Source of the DNA: Acidobacteriota bacterium
Lineage (GTDB): Bacteria; Acidobacteriota; Terriglobia; Acidiferrales; UBA7541
NCBI GenBank assembly: GCA_013289715.1
Contig: JABCZJ010000004.1
Coordinates: forward strand, 1-64,000
DNA length: 64,000 bases
Direction: 5' to 3'
Every line of letters starts with the position of its first letter. The first letter of the stretch is position 1. Under the pieces are notes generated by a model, which saw only the letters and a program-made list of their open reading frames with translations, ran no database searches and was not told the DNA's origin. Shown piece after piece: positions 8,899 through 17,452 of this stretch. Made by a program: the position numbers and the translations under genes.

Positions 8899-10170
8899 AT
8901 GGCGCTCGACTCACGCGAAACGAAAAATACATCCACGCCCAAAACTCAGGCGCACGCAGCGAGCGGAAGCGTCGCCCGAAGCTCGACCCAGAGCGGGAGC
9001 CAGGGCGCGAACAAGAGCGTTGCGGTGGTCGGCGGATCGGCTGCGGGGCTGCTAACCGCTTCGGTGCTGGCGCGGCAGGGCGTGGGAGTGCGCGTGTACG
9101 AGCGCATCGAAACGCTGGAGCCAGCGGAGCGCACATTGATTGTGACGAACCGCATGCGCACTTTGCTGGGGCGCGCGGCGGAAGGGAGCATCGTCAACGA
9201 GATTCGGCGGTTTGAACTTTTTACGGATGGGCGCTCGGCTACTTTTGAATTGAAGCAGCCGGATTTGATTATCGAGCGGCGCGCGTTGATACAAGGATTG
9301 GCGGAAGAGGCGCGGCGCGCGGGCGCGGGGCTGGAGCTGGGGCGGCGATTCCACGCGCTGCATTCGAATGGGCGCGGGCTGGTGCTGGAAGTGGAGCGTT
9401 GCACGGACGGCAGCCGCGAGGAAATTCACGCGGACACGATTATCGGCGGCGATGGAGCGGCGAGCCGCGTGGCGCGCGCGGCGGGGTGGTCGCCGCTGGA
9501 GACTGCGCCGCTGGTGCAGGCGATTGTGCCGCTGCCGAAAGATATGGCGCCGGATACGGCGCGGGTGTGGTTCGTGCCGCAGGACACTCCTTATTTTTAT
9601 TGGCTGATTCCGGAATCGCCTACCCGCGGGGCGTTGGGATTGATTGGCGAGACGGGGCCGGAGACGCGGAAACTTTTGGAGAATTTTTTGGAGAAGCGCG
9701 GGCTCGCGCCAGTGGAATTTCAGGGAGCGCGCATTCCGGTGTACACAGGGTGGGTGCCGGTGCGGCGCCGGGTGGGGCAGGGGTCCGTTTATTTGGTGGG
9801 CGACGCGGCGGCACAGGTGAAAGTGACTACCGTGGGCGGGATCGTTACCGGGTTTCGCGGGGCGTTGGGAGTGGCGGAGGCGATTTTGAATGGCGGGTCG
9901 AGTGGCGTGCTGCGGAAATTGCGGCGCGAGCTGGATCTACATCTCTTGCTGCGGCGTTCTTTGCATGAATTTCAGCAGGATGATTACAGCAAATTGGTGG
10001 ATTTGCTGAATGATCCGGCGAAGCAGTCGTTGAGCGAATATTCGCGTGATGAGGCTTGGAAAATTTTGTGGCGCGTTTGTTTGAGCCAGCCGCGGTTGAT
10101 TTTGCTGGGGCTGCGCGGGTTGCTGACGCATAGCCGATCGCTGCGTCCTTTGCGCGGGTCGCGCCCGTAG
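8899..10170 (+). CDS. FAD-dependent oxidoreductase (geranylgeranyl-reductase / PHBH-like)
   Basis: 423 residues. A Ser/Thr-rich, weakly conserved N-terminal extension of about 38 residues precedes a Rossmann fold with the FAD signature VVGGSAAGLL and the acidic VYERIE that binds the ribose. A DG-type motif (IIGGDGAASRVARAAG) and the second FAD contact (YLVGDAAAQVKVTTVGGI) follow in the order of the flavoprotein hydroxylase / geranylgeranyl reductase group. The C-terminal 80 residues are Leu/Arg-rich and helical. Substrate unknown; it may reduce isoprenoid chains or hydroxylate an aromatic compound. A start further in is possible because the extension looks unstructured. It lies 133 bp before a carbamoyltransferase on the same strand. 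Confidence 0.8.
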   Translation: MALDSRETKNTSTPKTQAHAASGSVARSSTQSGSQGANKSVAVVGGSAAGLLTASVLARQGVGVRVYERIETLEPAERTLIVTNRMRTLLGRAAEGSIVNEIRRFELFTDGRSATFELKQPDLIIERRALIQGLAEEARRAGAGLELGRRFHALHSNGRGLVLEVERCTDGSREEIHADTIIGGDGAASRVARAAGWSPLETAPLVQAIVPLPKDMAPDTARVWFVPQDTPYFYWLIPESPTRGALGLIGETGPETRKLLENFLEKRGLAPVEFQGARIPVYTGWVPVRRRVGQGSVYLVGDAAAQVKVTTVGGIVTGFRGALGVAEAILNGGSSGVLRKLRRELDLHLLLRRSLHEFQQDDYSKLVDLLNDPAKQSLSEYSRDEAWKILWRVCLSQPRLILLGLRGLLTHSRSLRPLRGSRP

Positions 10171-10303
10171 GGTTGTGTGGCGGCGCTGGTTGCTTCCGCG
10201 GATTTTTCGTTACCACTACTTCTGTGGGTTTTCCTTCTGCGTGTTTTTCTTCCGTGTGTTCTGAAAAATTCTGCTGCGATTTCTTGGCGTGAAGGAATCT
10301 AGC

Positions 10304-12091
10304 ATGTACATTCTGGGATTGTCCGCGATGGGACATGATTCGGCAGCGGCGCTGCTGGGCGATTCCGGGATTGTTGCGGCGATGGAAGAAAGCAAACTGG
10401 CGCGCACGCGGGCGAGCGAAGGGATTCCGCGCGAGGCGATTCGCTATTGCCTGGAGCGTGCGGGAATCGGCTGGCGCGACGTTGTGCATGTGGCGATCGC
10501 CAGCCGTCCGTGGCGCGCCTGGCAGCGGCAGGCTTCGTTTCGCGCGCGCTTGGCACCGCGCGCGCCGGTTTCGAGCGGCTACTTCGTGAATAAGGCTTCG
10601 GGCGAGCTGGGGCGCGAGTTGAATAACGTGCGCATCGTGCGGCAGATGGCTGGTGCGCCGGAGGGGCGCGTCGAATCGCTCGATCATCATCTGTGCCACG
10701 CCGCGAGTGCGTTCTACGCTTCGGCGTTCGAGCGGGCGCTGGTGGTGTCGCTGGACGAGAAGGGCGACGGGCGCGCCGGTTTCGTCGGGATTGGCGAAGG
10801 TACCGGATTGCGCGAGGTTCAGTCGCTGACTTTGCCGCATTCGCTGGCTTGGGTGTATTCACAGGTGACGAAGCTTTTAGGATTTCGTCCGCACGCGGAT
10901 GAACACAAGACGCAGTGGTTGAGTATTTGTGGCGAGGGCGGCGGTGACGCGGACAGCGGCGCGGCGGCGGTGAAAGGCGCGGCGGCGGGTGCTCCTGCCT
11001 TCACGGAATTATTTCTGGAGATGTTGCGGCGCGAGCCGCGCGGGCCCGCGCATTTGAACGCGAAATATTTCCGGAATGGATTTGCGGGGGAGCTTTCGTT
11101 TACGCATGAGTTTTATCGTCGTGCAGGAATTGCGCAGGAGCCTGCGGAGAACACGCCGGAAACGCGGGTGCCCGAGCCGTTGCGCGTGAGGATCGCGACT
11201 GGGTTACAGCGGGCCTGCGAGATTATTGTGTGCGAATGGCTGACGGCTTTGCGCGAGGAATTTAAGGAGCGCTCGTTATGCCTTGCGGGTGGGTTGTACT
11301 TGAATCCGTTGCTGGTGGCGGCGATTGAGGCGCGGGTGGGATTTGAGAATGTTTTTGTGCAGCCTGCAGCGGGGAATGAAGGCACGGCTTTGGGAGCCGC
11401 ATATTATCTTTGGCATCAGCAGTGCCGACGCGCGCGAATCGCGGCGATGCCTGGACCTTATTGGGGGCCGGCGTATAGCAACGAAGAAATCAAGAAGGTG
11501 CTGGACAACTGCAAGGCCGCGTATCATTGGTGCGATTCGGACGAGCGGAAGCTTGGCGAAGCGGTTCGATTGCTGCAGGCGGGGAAAATTATGGCGTGGT
11601 TTCAGGGCGCGGCGGAATTCGGGCCGCGGGCGCTGGGGGCTCGCAGTTTGCTGGCGTCGCCGTGGGCGCCGTATGTAAAGGAAAATTTGAACGATTATGT
11701 AAAACATCGCGAATCGTTCCGGCCGTTTGCTTTGGCGATTCCTGAAGAGCGTTGCGGGGAATATTTCGAGTGTTCGCCGAATGGGCGATTCCTTACTACG
11801 ATGGCGAAGGCCAATGGAGCTGGGCGCAGATTGCTCGAGGGCTTGCCGCCGGGGTTTTTGTTGCACGGCAATTTAGTGCGTTTGCACGTGGTGCATGCGG
11901 CGGACAATCCGCTTTTCTGGAAATTGCTGAATCGTGCGGGGGAGAATGCTCCGGCGCCGCTTTTGGTGAACACATCTTTCAATTTGTTTGGCGAGCCCTT
12001 GGTGGTTACGCCGCGGGATGCGGTGCGGAGTTATTTTTGTTCGGGGGCGGATGCTTTGGTGGCTGGGAATTTTCTTTTGGAGAAGCGGTAG
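10304..12091 (+). CDS. Carbamoyltransferase (NodU/TobZ family)
   Basis: 595 residues. The ATG at 10304 has GAAGGA 7 nt upstream; a GTG at 10289 is the alternative. The N-terminal carbamoyltransferase domain starts MYILGLSAMGHDSAAALL and carries the metal-binding set HHLCHAASA (H128, H129, H132) and D151. The C-terminal domain has AEFGPRALGARSLLASP, KHRESFRPFALAIPEE and LLVNTSFNLFGEPLV, all typical. The family transfers carbamoyl from carbamoyl phosphate, through an adenylate, to a hydroxyl of a sugar, polyketide or antibiotic. Sugar-nucleotide genes lie 1-3 kb downstream, so a glycan acceptor is reasonable, though that is inference from context. Confidence 0.9.
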   Translation: MYILGLSAMGHDSAAALLGDSGIVAAMEESKLARTRASEGIPREAIRYCLERAGIGWRDVVHVAIASRPWRAWQRQASFRARLAPRAPVSSGYFVNKASGELGRELNNVRIVRQMAGAPEGRVESLDHHLCHAASAFYASAFERALVVSLDEKGDGRAGFVGIGEGTGLREVQSLTLPHSLAWVYSQVTKLLGFRPHADEHKTQWLSICGEGGGDADSGAAAVKGAAAGAPAFTELFLEMLRREPRGPAHLNAKYFRNGFAGELSFTHEFYRRAGIAQEPAENTPETRVPEPLRVRIATGLQRACEIIVCEWLTALREEFKERSLCLAGGLYLNPLLVAAIEARVGFENVFVQPAAGNEGTALGAAYYLWHQQCRRARIAAMPGPYWGPAYSNEEIKKVLDNCKAAYHWCDSDERKLGEAVRLLQAGKIMAWFQGAAEFGPRALGARSLLASPWAPYVKENLNDYVKHRESFRPFALAIPEERCGEYFECSPNGRFLTTMAKANGAGRRLLEGLPPGFLLHGNLVRLHVVHAADNPLFWKLLNRAGENAPAPLLVNTSFNLFGEPLVVTPRDAVRSYFCSGADALVAGNFLLEKR

Positions 12092-12205
12092 AGTGCTAAG
12101 TGTGAGACCAGCAAAATCGGGATTTCAGCGGCCAAACCTGGCCGGTGAAGGGCTTCGCTGCGACTGCGAAATCAAAGGCAACCTCAAAGGCAACGTCAAA
12201 GACGC

Positions 12206-12237
12206 CCGCCTAAAAAACAAAAGCAGGCGGCCGCTAC
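12206..12237 (-). repeat. REP-like unit A (CTAC-flanked hairpin)
   Basis: CCGCCT at 12206-12211 pairs with AGGCGG at 12225-12230, and CTAC follows at 12234-12237. Read on the minus strand this is GTAG followed by a stem-loop, the layout of REP elements. The loop is long and A-rich, so this is the weaker of the two units in this gap. Confidence 0.4.
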
Positions 12238-12267
12238 AAATTCAAATGCAACGGCAACTGCAAAAGA

Positions 12268-12289
12268 GCCGGCGGGACGCCGGCGCTAC
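12268..12289 (-). repeat. REP-like unit B (CTAC-flanked hairpin)
   Basis: GCCGGCG (12268-12274) and CGCCGGC (12278-12284) form a perfect 7-bp stem with a 3-nt loop; CTAC follows at 12286-12289. On the minus strand it reads GTAG then palindrome, in the same orientation as units A, C and D. Confidence 0.6.
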
Positions 12290-12341
12290 TAAAGAGAAAG
12301 GCGGAACTTCGGCGACGGAAGCCGCTCGGCGCCTGTGAGCT

Positions 12342-12369
12342 TTATGTCGTGGCTGAAGCCACAACATAT
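12342..12369. repeat. Imperfect 13-bp inverted repeat
   Basis: TTATGTCGTGGCT and AGCCACAACATAT face each other with a 2-nt loop; the inner 6 bp (GTGGCT/AGCCAC) are perfect and two pairs mismatch. There is no T-run, so it is probably not an intrinsic terminator. It could be an intergenic repeat or an mRNA structure ahead of the next gene. Confidence 0.5.
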
Positions 12370-12478
12370 AAGGATTCTTGAGCTGTTACAGAAACTCTAA
12401 AGCCACTACCCGCAAGGATTGCCTCGCTTTCACGGTGACTCTGTCGCCGTGGCGGAGGCAGGGAACAAGCCAATAGAA

Positions 12479-13153
12479 ATGATGACGAACACCGACAATT
12501 CTTCGCTGTGCGTTGCGCGGCGACGCCGCCGGGTGGGAATTTATTTCCTGGCGATATTGGCGCTGCTGGCGGTGATGGGTGCCGAGGTGTTTCGCAATGT
12601 GGGGCACTGGTTGGTGCGTGAGGACACGCTGAGTAAGGCTGACGTCATCGTGGTGCTGAGCGGCGAGCTGCCGTTTCGCGCGGAGGGCGCGGCGAGCGTT
12701 TTCAAGTCCGGATATGCGCCCGCGGTGTGGGTTAGCCGGCCGGAAGGTCCGCAGCAGGAATTGGCCGCGCTGGGAATCCACTTTGTGGGCGAGGAAGAGT
12801 ACAACCGCGAGATCCTGGTGCAACAGGGCGTGCCGGGTGCCGCGGTCCGAATTTTTCCGGATACAATTGTGAACACACAGGACGAGGTGGAGGAAATCTC
12901 GCAAGACATGCGGCGCGAGGGAAAGCATACTGTGATTATTGTTACTTCGCCGCAGCATACGCGGCGCGTGAAGGCGCTGTGGAGAAAGTTGGTGGGCGAA
13001 GATCCGCGGGTAATCGTGCGAGCGGCCTGGGGCGATCGGTTTGATGCGGATCATTGGTGGCGAACGACGGCGGATGTGCTGGCGGTGGTGCGTGAATCCA
13101 TGGGTTTGTTGAACGTGTGGGCGGGATTGCCGGTGAAACCTCACCTGCAATGA
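12479..13153 (+). CDS. YdcF/SanA-like DUF218 membrane protein
   Basis: About 224 residues. A basic N-terminus (RRRRR) and one membrane helix (IYFLAILALLAVMGAEVF) put the rest outside the cytoplasm. The DUF218 domain follows: ADVIVVLSGELPFRAEGA near its start, then DTIVNTQDEVEEI and IVTSPQHTRRVKALWRK, in family order. DUF218 proteins (SanA, ElyC, YdcF) are linked to envelope and peptidoglycan or lipid-carrier homeostasis, with no settled reaction. The start is uncertain: two adjacent ATGs at 12479/12482, or an upstream GTG. Its position between a carbamoyltransferase and UDP-glucose dehydrogenase fits envelope glycan work. Confidence 0.75.
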   Translation: MMTNTDNSSLCVARRRRRVGIYFLAILALLAVMGAEVFRNVGHWLVREDTLSKADVIVVLSGELPFRAEGAASVFKSGYAPAVWVSRPEGPQQELAALGIHFVGEEEYNREILVQQGVPGAAVRIFPDTIVNTQDEVEEISQDMRREGKHTVIIVTSPQHTRRVKALWRKLVGEDPRVIVRAAWGDRFDADHWWRTTADVLAVVRESMGLLNVWAGLPVKPHLQ

Positions 13154-13265
13154 AGGTTGGGGATGCGCAACAGACGTTGAGATTACCGTAAATGCGCCTG
13201 ATTCCGCGGATAGAATTGATCGTCTGCATTTCGGCCGCGCGAGAACTTGTTTGAGGGAGAAAACA

Positions 13266-14618
13266 TTGAAGATTTCGGTGATTGGAGCGGGTTATGTGGG
13301 CCTGGTGACGGGCGGATGCCTGGCGGGACTGGGTCACGAAGTGGTGTGCACCGACAGCGACGCGGAGAAATTGAAGACGCTGGAATCCGGCCGGTTGCCG
13401 ATTTACGAACCGGGGCTAGATGTGGTGATTGCGCATGCGCGGAAGGAAGGGCGGCTGAGTTTTCGGGCCAACGGGGCGGAAACGGTGCAGTTTGGCGATG
13501 CGATTTTTATTTGCGTGGGGACGCCGCCGTTGCCCAACGGCAGCGCGGACCTGAGCGCGATTGATCACGTGGCGCGGCTGGTGGCGACCGAAGCGCGCAC
13601 GCCGAAACTGGTGATCGAAAAGAGCACGGTGCCGGCGCAAACCGGGCAGGAATTGAAGCGCGCGCTCGCCGTGTATGGGCGCAAGTCTGGCGTGGCGTTT
13701 CGCGTAGCGTCGAACCCGGAATTCTTGCGCGAGGGAACGGCGGTGGAAGATTTTCTGCATCCGGACCGGATCGTGGTGGGCGTTGAGGACGAGGTGGCCG
13801 AGAAGCAATTGAAAGAGATCTACCGGCCGGTGCTGGAGCGAACTTTTACTTGTCCTGTGCATTCCGGGAAATGCCCGGATGTGCCGCTGCCCGCGTGGCT
13901 GGTGACGACAATCAACAGCGCGGAGCTGATCAAGCACGCGTCGAATTCGTTTCTGGCGGTGAAGATTTCTTACGCGAACATGGTGGCCGATCTGGCGGAA
14001 AAGCTGGGCGCGGATATTGAAGAAGTAGTGCGCGCGGTGGGGATGGACCCGCGCATCGGACGGAGCTTCTTTCACGCGGGGATTGGGTTCGGCGGATTTT
14101 GTTTGCCGAAGGACTTGCAGGCGTTTGTGCATCTGGCGGAAAAATCGGGCGTGGATTTTTCGATGCTGAAGGAAGCGGAAAACATCAACAAGCGGCGCAT
14201 CAATCGTTTTATGGAGAAGATTCGCCGCGCGCTGTGGGTGGTGAAAGGCAAACAGATTGGGGTGCTGGGATTGGCGTTCAAGCCGAATACGGATGACATT
14301 CGGTTTGCGCCGGCTATTGATTTGATTCACGAGCTGTTGAAGGAGGGCGCGATTGTGCGCGCGTATGATCCCGAGGCGATGGAAAAGGCGCAGCCTGTGT
14401 TGCCGCAGATTCAGTTTGGGAAATCGGCTTATGAAGCAGCGGAGGGCGCGGAGGCTTTGTTGATCGCGACGGAGTGGGAACAGTTTCGAAAACTGGATTG
14501 GGAGCGGGTGCGCGATTCGATGGTGCGGCCGTTGATTTTGGACGGGCGGAATTTGCTTTCGGCGAAACAGATGAAGGGGCACGGGTTTGAGTATTATTCG
14601 ATGGGAAGGCCGGATTAG
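13266..14618 (+). CDS. ugd: UDP-glucose 6-dehydrogenase
   Basis: Oxidises UDP-glucose to UDP-glucuronate with two NAD+, in the cytoplasm; 450 residues, a normal length. A TTG at 13266 preceded by AGGGAGAA is the likeliest start; a second TTG at 13251 lacks a ribosome site. Seen: NAD-binding GAGYVG at residues 7-12, ESTVPAQTG-type segment (KSTVPAQTGQ), NPEFLREGTAVEDF, a central helical domain, and the catalytic Cys279 in GFGGFCLPKD. The C-terminal UDP-binding domain has GLAFKPNTDD. Its product is the substrate of the decarboxylase gene that converges on it 133 bp away. Confidence 0.93.
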   Translation: MKISVIGAGYVGLVTGGCLAGLGHEVVCTDSDAEKLKTLESGRLPIYEPGLDVVIAHARKEGRLSFRANGAETVQFGDAIFICVGTPPLPNGSADLSAIDHVARLVATEARTPKLVIEKSTVPAQTGQELKRALAVYGRKSGVAFRVASNPEFLREGTAVEDFLHPDRIVVGVEDEVAEKQLKEIYRPVLERTFTCPVHSGKCPDVPLPAWLVTTINSAELIKHASNSFLAVKISYANMVADLAEKLGADIEEVVRAVGMDPRIGRSFFHAGIGFGGFCLPKDLQAFVHLAEKSGVDFSMLKEAENINKRRINRFMEKIRRALWVVKGKQIGVLGLAFKPNTDDIRFAPAIDLIHELLKEGAIVRAYDPEAMEKAQPVLPQIQFGKSAYEAAEGAEALLIATEWEQFRKLDWERVRDSMVRPLILDGRNLLSAKQMKGHGFEYYSMGRPD

Positions 14619-14652
14619 TTTCCAGTTTGAGGCTTACACGTACGACACGACC

Positions 14653-14691
14653 CCCCACCCTTCGCATGAAGCAAAGGCGCGAAGAGTGGGG
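14653..14691. repeat. 13-bp imperfect hairpin between convergent ugd and uxs
   Basis: CCCCACCCTTCGC (14653-14665) faces GCGAAGAGTGGGG (14679-14691) across a 13-nt loop with one mismatch. It lies between the 3' ends of two convergent genes, so it could stop transcription from either side, although no T-run follows. The right arm plus CACCCG resembles text at 128-147, suggesting a repeat family. Confidence 0.55.
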
Positions 14692-14730
14692 CACCCGTAA
14701 AGTCAAAACCACGTTCAAGAGCGGGAGCAC

Positions 14731-14746
14731 AGGCAGGATTGCCTAC
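14731..14746 (-). repeat. Short CTAC-flanked hairpin
   Basis: AGGCA (14731-14735) and TGCCT (14740-14744) pair across four bases and run into CTAC (14743-14746). It has the same orientation and flank as the GTAG-type units elsewhere, but the stem is short, so chance cannot be excluded. Confidence 0.35.
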
Positions 14747-14751
14747 GCCAC

Positions 14752-15702
14752 CTATTTTGCCTGGGTGGATTGGGCTAGTTTTTCGCGGAAGTATTCGTAG
14801 GTGCGTTGCAGGCCCTCTTCCAAGCTTACCTTTGGTTCCCAGTTCAGTATGCGTTTGGCTTTGGTGATGTCGGGGCAGCGCTGTTTGGGGTCGTCTTGAG
14901 GGAGCGGGTGGAAGACGATGGGCGTGGTGGCGCCGACTAGTTTGCGAACGCGTTCGGCGAATTCCAGGATTGTGATTTCCTGGGGATTGCCGATGTTGGT
15001 GGGCTCGTGTTCGTTGGACTCGAGGAGCTTGTAGATTCCGGCTAGCAGGTCGGAGACGTAGCAGAAGCTGCGGGTTTGCTTGCCGTCGCCGTAGACGGTG
15101 ATGGGTTCGCCGACCAGGGCCTGGTAGAGAAAATTGGGGAGAGCGCGGCCGTCGTTGAGACGCATGCGCGGGCCGTAGGTATTAAAGATACGGACGATGT
15201 GGGTATCGAGGCCGTGATAACGGTGATAGGCCATGGTCATGGCTTCGGCGTAGCGCTTGGATTCGTCGTAAACGCCACGCGGGCCGACGGGATTCACGTG
15301 GCCCCAGTAACTTTCAGGCTGTGGGCTGACTTGCGGATCGCCGTAGCATTCTGAGGTGGAGGCCAGGAGGTAGCGGGCATTCTTGGCCATGGCCAGGCCT
15401 AGGGAATTGTGCGTGCCTAGAGCGCCGACTTTCAGGGTTTGGATCGGATACTTCAGATAGTCGGGCGGGCTGGCGGGCGACGCGAAATGCAGGACGGCGT
15501 CTAAGGGGCCCGGGACCTCGATGTAGCGCGAGACGTCCTGGCGCGCGAAACGGAATTTGGCATGGGGCAGCAGGTGGGCGATGTTGGAGTCGCTGCCGGT
15601 TACCAGATTGTCTAGGCAGAGCACTTCCCAGCCTTTTTCGAGTAGCAGCTCGCATAGATGCGAGCCTAAGAATCCCGCTCCACCTGTGATTGCCGCGCGC
15701 AA
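14752..15702 (-). CDS. uxs: UDP-glucuronate decarboxylase (UDP-xylose synthase)
   Basis: Extended SDR of 316 residues converting UDP-glucuronate to UDP-xylose through a 4-keto intermediate. NAD site GGAGFLG at residues 7-13. Active-site set T116, E118, Y145 and K149 has exactly the spacing of human UXS1 (T202, E204, Y231, K235); E118 distinguishes decarboxylases from plain epimerases. Also seen: [21 protein letters not shown] and [12 protein letters not shown], all hallmarks of this family. Start is a TTG at 15702 with AAGGAG 7 nt upstream. Paired with ugd on the opposite strand, it completes the path from UDP-glucose to UDP-xylose. No xylosyltransferase is nearby. Confidence 0.92.
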   Translation of the reverse strand: MRAAITGGAGFLGSHLCELLLEKGWEVLCLDNLVTGSDSNIAHLLPHAKFRFARQDVSRYIEVPGPLDAVLHFASPASPPDYLKYPIQTLKVGALGTHNSLGLAMAKNARYLLASTSECYGDPQVSPQPESYWGHVNPVGPRGVYDESKRYAEAMTMAYHRYHGLDTHIVRIFNTYGPRMRLNDGRALPNFLYQALVGEPITVYGDGKQTRSFCYVSDLLAGIYKLLESNEHEPTNIGNPQEITILEFAERVRKLVGATTPIVFHPLPQDDPKQRCPDITKAKRILNWEPKVSLEEGLQRTYEYFREKLAQSTQAK

Positions 15703-16025
15703 TTGGTCGCTCCTTGATCGCGATGGGGATGGGTCGCGATTGTGTGGGTTTCATTATCTATGAAATGGCGGCACAGAGAAAGGCAAAGGCAAGATCGCCA
15801 CAGAGGCACAGAGAAAGGCGGGAAGAGTGGGAAGAGCGGGAGAAATCTCCGCCTGCGGCGGGGGGCGGCTCGAGGCAAAGGCGCTGGCCTCAGGATGACG
15901 ACGCGCGTCGCGTCGTCAGATACGCAGCGAAAAACCAAAGCGAGCCGCCGTCGAAGCTGACATCGTGGCAAGCAACAGCGTTGCTGCGCGGAGTTACGAT
16001 GGCTTTCTTTTGCGCGCGTGGCGGA
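15703..16025. other. Intergenic region, 323 bp, with a perfect 10-bp hairpin
   Basis: No gene supported. TGACGACGCG (15896-15905) and CGCGTCGTCA (15909-15918) form a perfect stem with a 3-nt loop. The part next to 15703 should carry the uxs promoter. A long open frame on the plus strand from 15690 crosses the stretch but lacks any protein-like signal. Confidence 0.55.
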
Positions 16026-16526
16026 TCAGTGGGAGGTGGCCGGGACGACGGCGGCAGCGGGGAATGCTGTGGTGTGATCGAGGACGATGCGCCAGCCTTC
16101 GGGAAATTTTCTGAAGTCCAAGGAGAAGACGCCGGAGGGTTGGTCGGCTTCGCGGACCAGGTGGAATTTTCCTGCTACGTAGGCGGCGTCGGCGCAGGTG
16201 AGGTGAACTTCAAGATCGGAGAAGGAGACGGCGCCCATGGATTTGCGATCGGGATAGGAGTGGTGGTAGCGATCGAGCACCGCCTGCCAGCCGTGCGCGA
16301 TGCCGTTGGCGCCGAGGAATTCGGTTTGCTCGGAATTCCAGTAGCTGGTCATGAAGGTGTCGATGTCGCCGCGATTCCAGGCGGCGGTTTGCATGTCCAG
16401 GACGGCGCGGATTTGGGATTCGTCGGATGGATACGCGGGGGAGGCGACGGAGGAATGCGAGACTACCACCAGCCAGATTGTTGCGGCTACCGCGGCGAAG
16501 CGTGCGATGCGAAATTGTGCGGGCAT
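16026..16526 (-). CDS. Secreted DUF4440 / SnoaL-like protein
   Basis: 166 residues with an N-terminal signal peptide (residues 1 to about 29, ending VVSHSSVAS). The mature part is one NTF2/SnoaL-type cone fold of the DUF4440 kind: IRAVLDMQTAAWNRGDIDTFM at the start, then YHHSYPD, and FRKFPEGWRIVLDHTT near the end. Such domains serve as small-molecule pockets or isomerases; the ligand here is unknown. The ATG at 16526 has CAGGAGGG upstream. An upstream in-frame ATG at 16700 would add 58 residues of unlikely composition and bury the signal peptide. It is a single gene. Confidence 0.8.
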   Translation of the reverse strand: MPAQFRIARFAAVAATIWLVVVSHSSVASPAYPSDESQIRAVLDMQTAAWNRGDIDTFMTSYWNSEQTEFLGANGIAHGWQAVLDRYHHSYPDRKSMGAVSFSDLEVHLTCADAAYVAGKFHLVREADQPSGVFSLDFRKFPEGWRIVLDHTTAFPAAAVVPATSH

Positions 16527-16836
16527 TTTGTGACCCTCCTGAATTGGACGGATGCGAATTTGTTCGAGCAAAGAGCGGGCGGGTCTGAGACCCGCCCCTA
16601 CAAAAACAGACCCACCACCAAGTGCGAACTGCCGGTGACACGCCGGGCTACCGGCAAGCTGGCGGACGCTGCGGAATTCTTGCGCGGCACAGGCTATCAA
16701 CGAATAGGGCGCCGGGCAACTTGGCAGACACGGTTCGAGCGCACAATGGCGGGCTTACCCGTGAAGGTTGCCTTCGCTGGTACGCTCGTTCTATTGCCGC
16801 GGGCGGAAGGGGGCGGCAAACTGGGTGAGGTCGAAC
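16527..16836. other. Divergent intergenic region, 310 bp
   Basis: Lies between the DUF4440 gene (minus) and a small membrane protein gene (plus), so it must hold both promoters. Apart from the palindromic repeat at 16577-16601 and a loose inverted repeat near 16630-16655 (GCCGG...CCGGC), nothing was recognised. Confidence 0.5.
16577..16601 (-). repeat. REP-like unit C (GTAG plus 10-bp palindrome)
   Basis: GGGCGGGTCT (16577-16586) and AGACCCGCCC (16588-16597) form a perfect 10-bp stem with a single-base centre. CTAC follows directly at 16598-16601. On the minus strand the order is GTAG then palindrome, as in bacterial REP elements moved by REP-associated tyrosine transposases. Confidence 0.65.
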
Positions 16837-17259
16837 ATGTTTATATCAGCGTTCATTCTCGTGATCAGCTTCGCAGCGATGGTTCAGTTCGCCGTCTTCA
16901 GTTGGCGCGCTGGGCTACTGCGGACCATCGCCACCGAGCCTATCGGTGACCAAGCCGAGGTAACGGCCGAGATCTCCCATAACCTGTTGAATGGAAAAGA
17001 CTTCGCCGACATCAACAGCTTGCAGAGCTTGCTGCCGGACCTGAAGAATGCGCGGGTTAACCTGCGCTCGGTGCGCGTTTACTACAGCTTCTTGAAGGCT
17101 ATGAACCGGCTGGGCGATTTCATCGTTGCGCCGGGCGCGGATGGCTTCGGGGGCTGGACGAGCCGCGAGATGGCTCTGTGTACGCAATACACCGCCGCGG
17201 TGTTGTCGCAACGCCTGCGCAGCAACCAAGAGCTGGCTGCGGAAGTTCGGTCTTACTAG
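16837..17259 (+). CDS. Small single-pass membrane protein, unknown function
   Basis: 140 residues, not recognised. The ATG at 16837 follows GGTGAGG; an upstream frame start at 16768 adds residues with no support. One hydrophobic helix opens the protein (MFISAFILVISFAAMVQFAVFSW), followed by about 115 soluble residues predicted to be mostly helical, with a Leu/Asn-rich middle and a central LGDFIVAPGADGFGGW loop. The helix is not followed by a clear cleavage site, so it is probably an anchor. Next gene is 193 bp downstream. Confidence 0.6.
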   Translation: MFISAFILVISFAAMVQFAVFSWRAGLLRTIATEPIGDQAEVTAEISHNLLNGKDFADINSLQSLLPDLKNARVNLRSVRVYYSFLKAMNRLGDFIVAPGADGFGGWTSREMALCTQYTAAVLSQRLRSNQELAAEVRSY

Positions 17260-17452
17260 TCCTCCTACAATTCCCTTTTTATTCGCCGACGCATCCCGCG
17301 TATAGTCAATTTCTCTCCTTTCTGTCCATCCAGCCAGTTACCTGATACGCCATTCGGGGCGGGTATTTCGCACCGGATGCGGCGCTTTTCATGCCTAAAT
17401 ATTGTGGGTGAATCCTACAGCTATGACGTGTGTGCCGACCGAAGGAGGCGCC

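Larger units (their letters stand above)
12092..12478. other. Intergenic region, 387 bp, rich in short repeats
   Basis: Contains a run of variants of CAAAGGCAAC (about 12173-12200 and 12246-12262), two GTAG-type palindromic units listed separately, and a long hairpin at 12342-12369. An in-frame extension of the downstream gene is possible to a GTG near 12449 or a TTG at 12419. No other gene is supported. Confidence 0.6.

Noticed and set aside
12173..12265. CAAAGGCAAC-like repeats as a possible CRISPR or satellite
   Set aside because: Units are about 10 bp, spaced irregularly and partly degenerate; there are no uniform spacers and no cas genes in the window.
12342..12369. Hairpin as a rho-independent terminator for the carbamoyltransferase
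   Set aside because: It lies 250 bp after the stop and is not followed by a T-run on either strand.
13416..14582. A 388-codon minus-strand open frame
   Set aside because: Antisense to ugd, which has every family motif.
15690..16949. A 419-codon plus-strand open frame
   Set aside because: It runs antisense to the DUF4440 gene and across two intergenic gaps, has no ribosome site and reads as low-complexity Gly/Arg/Ala text with no domain.
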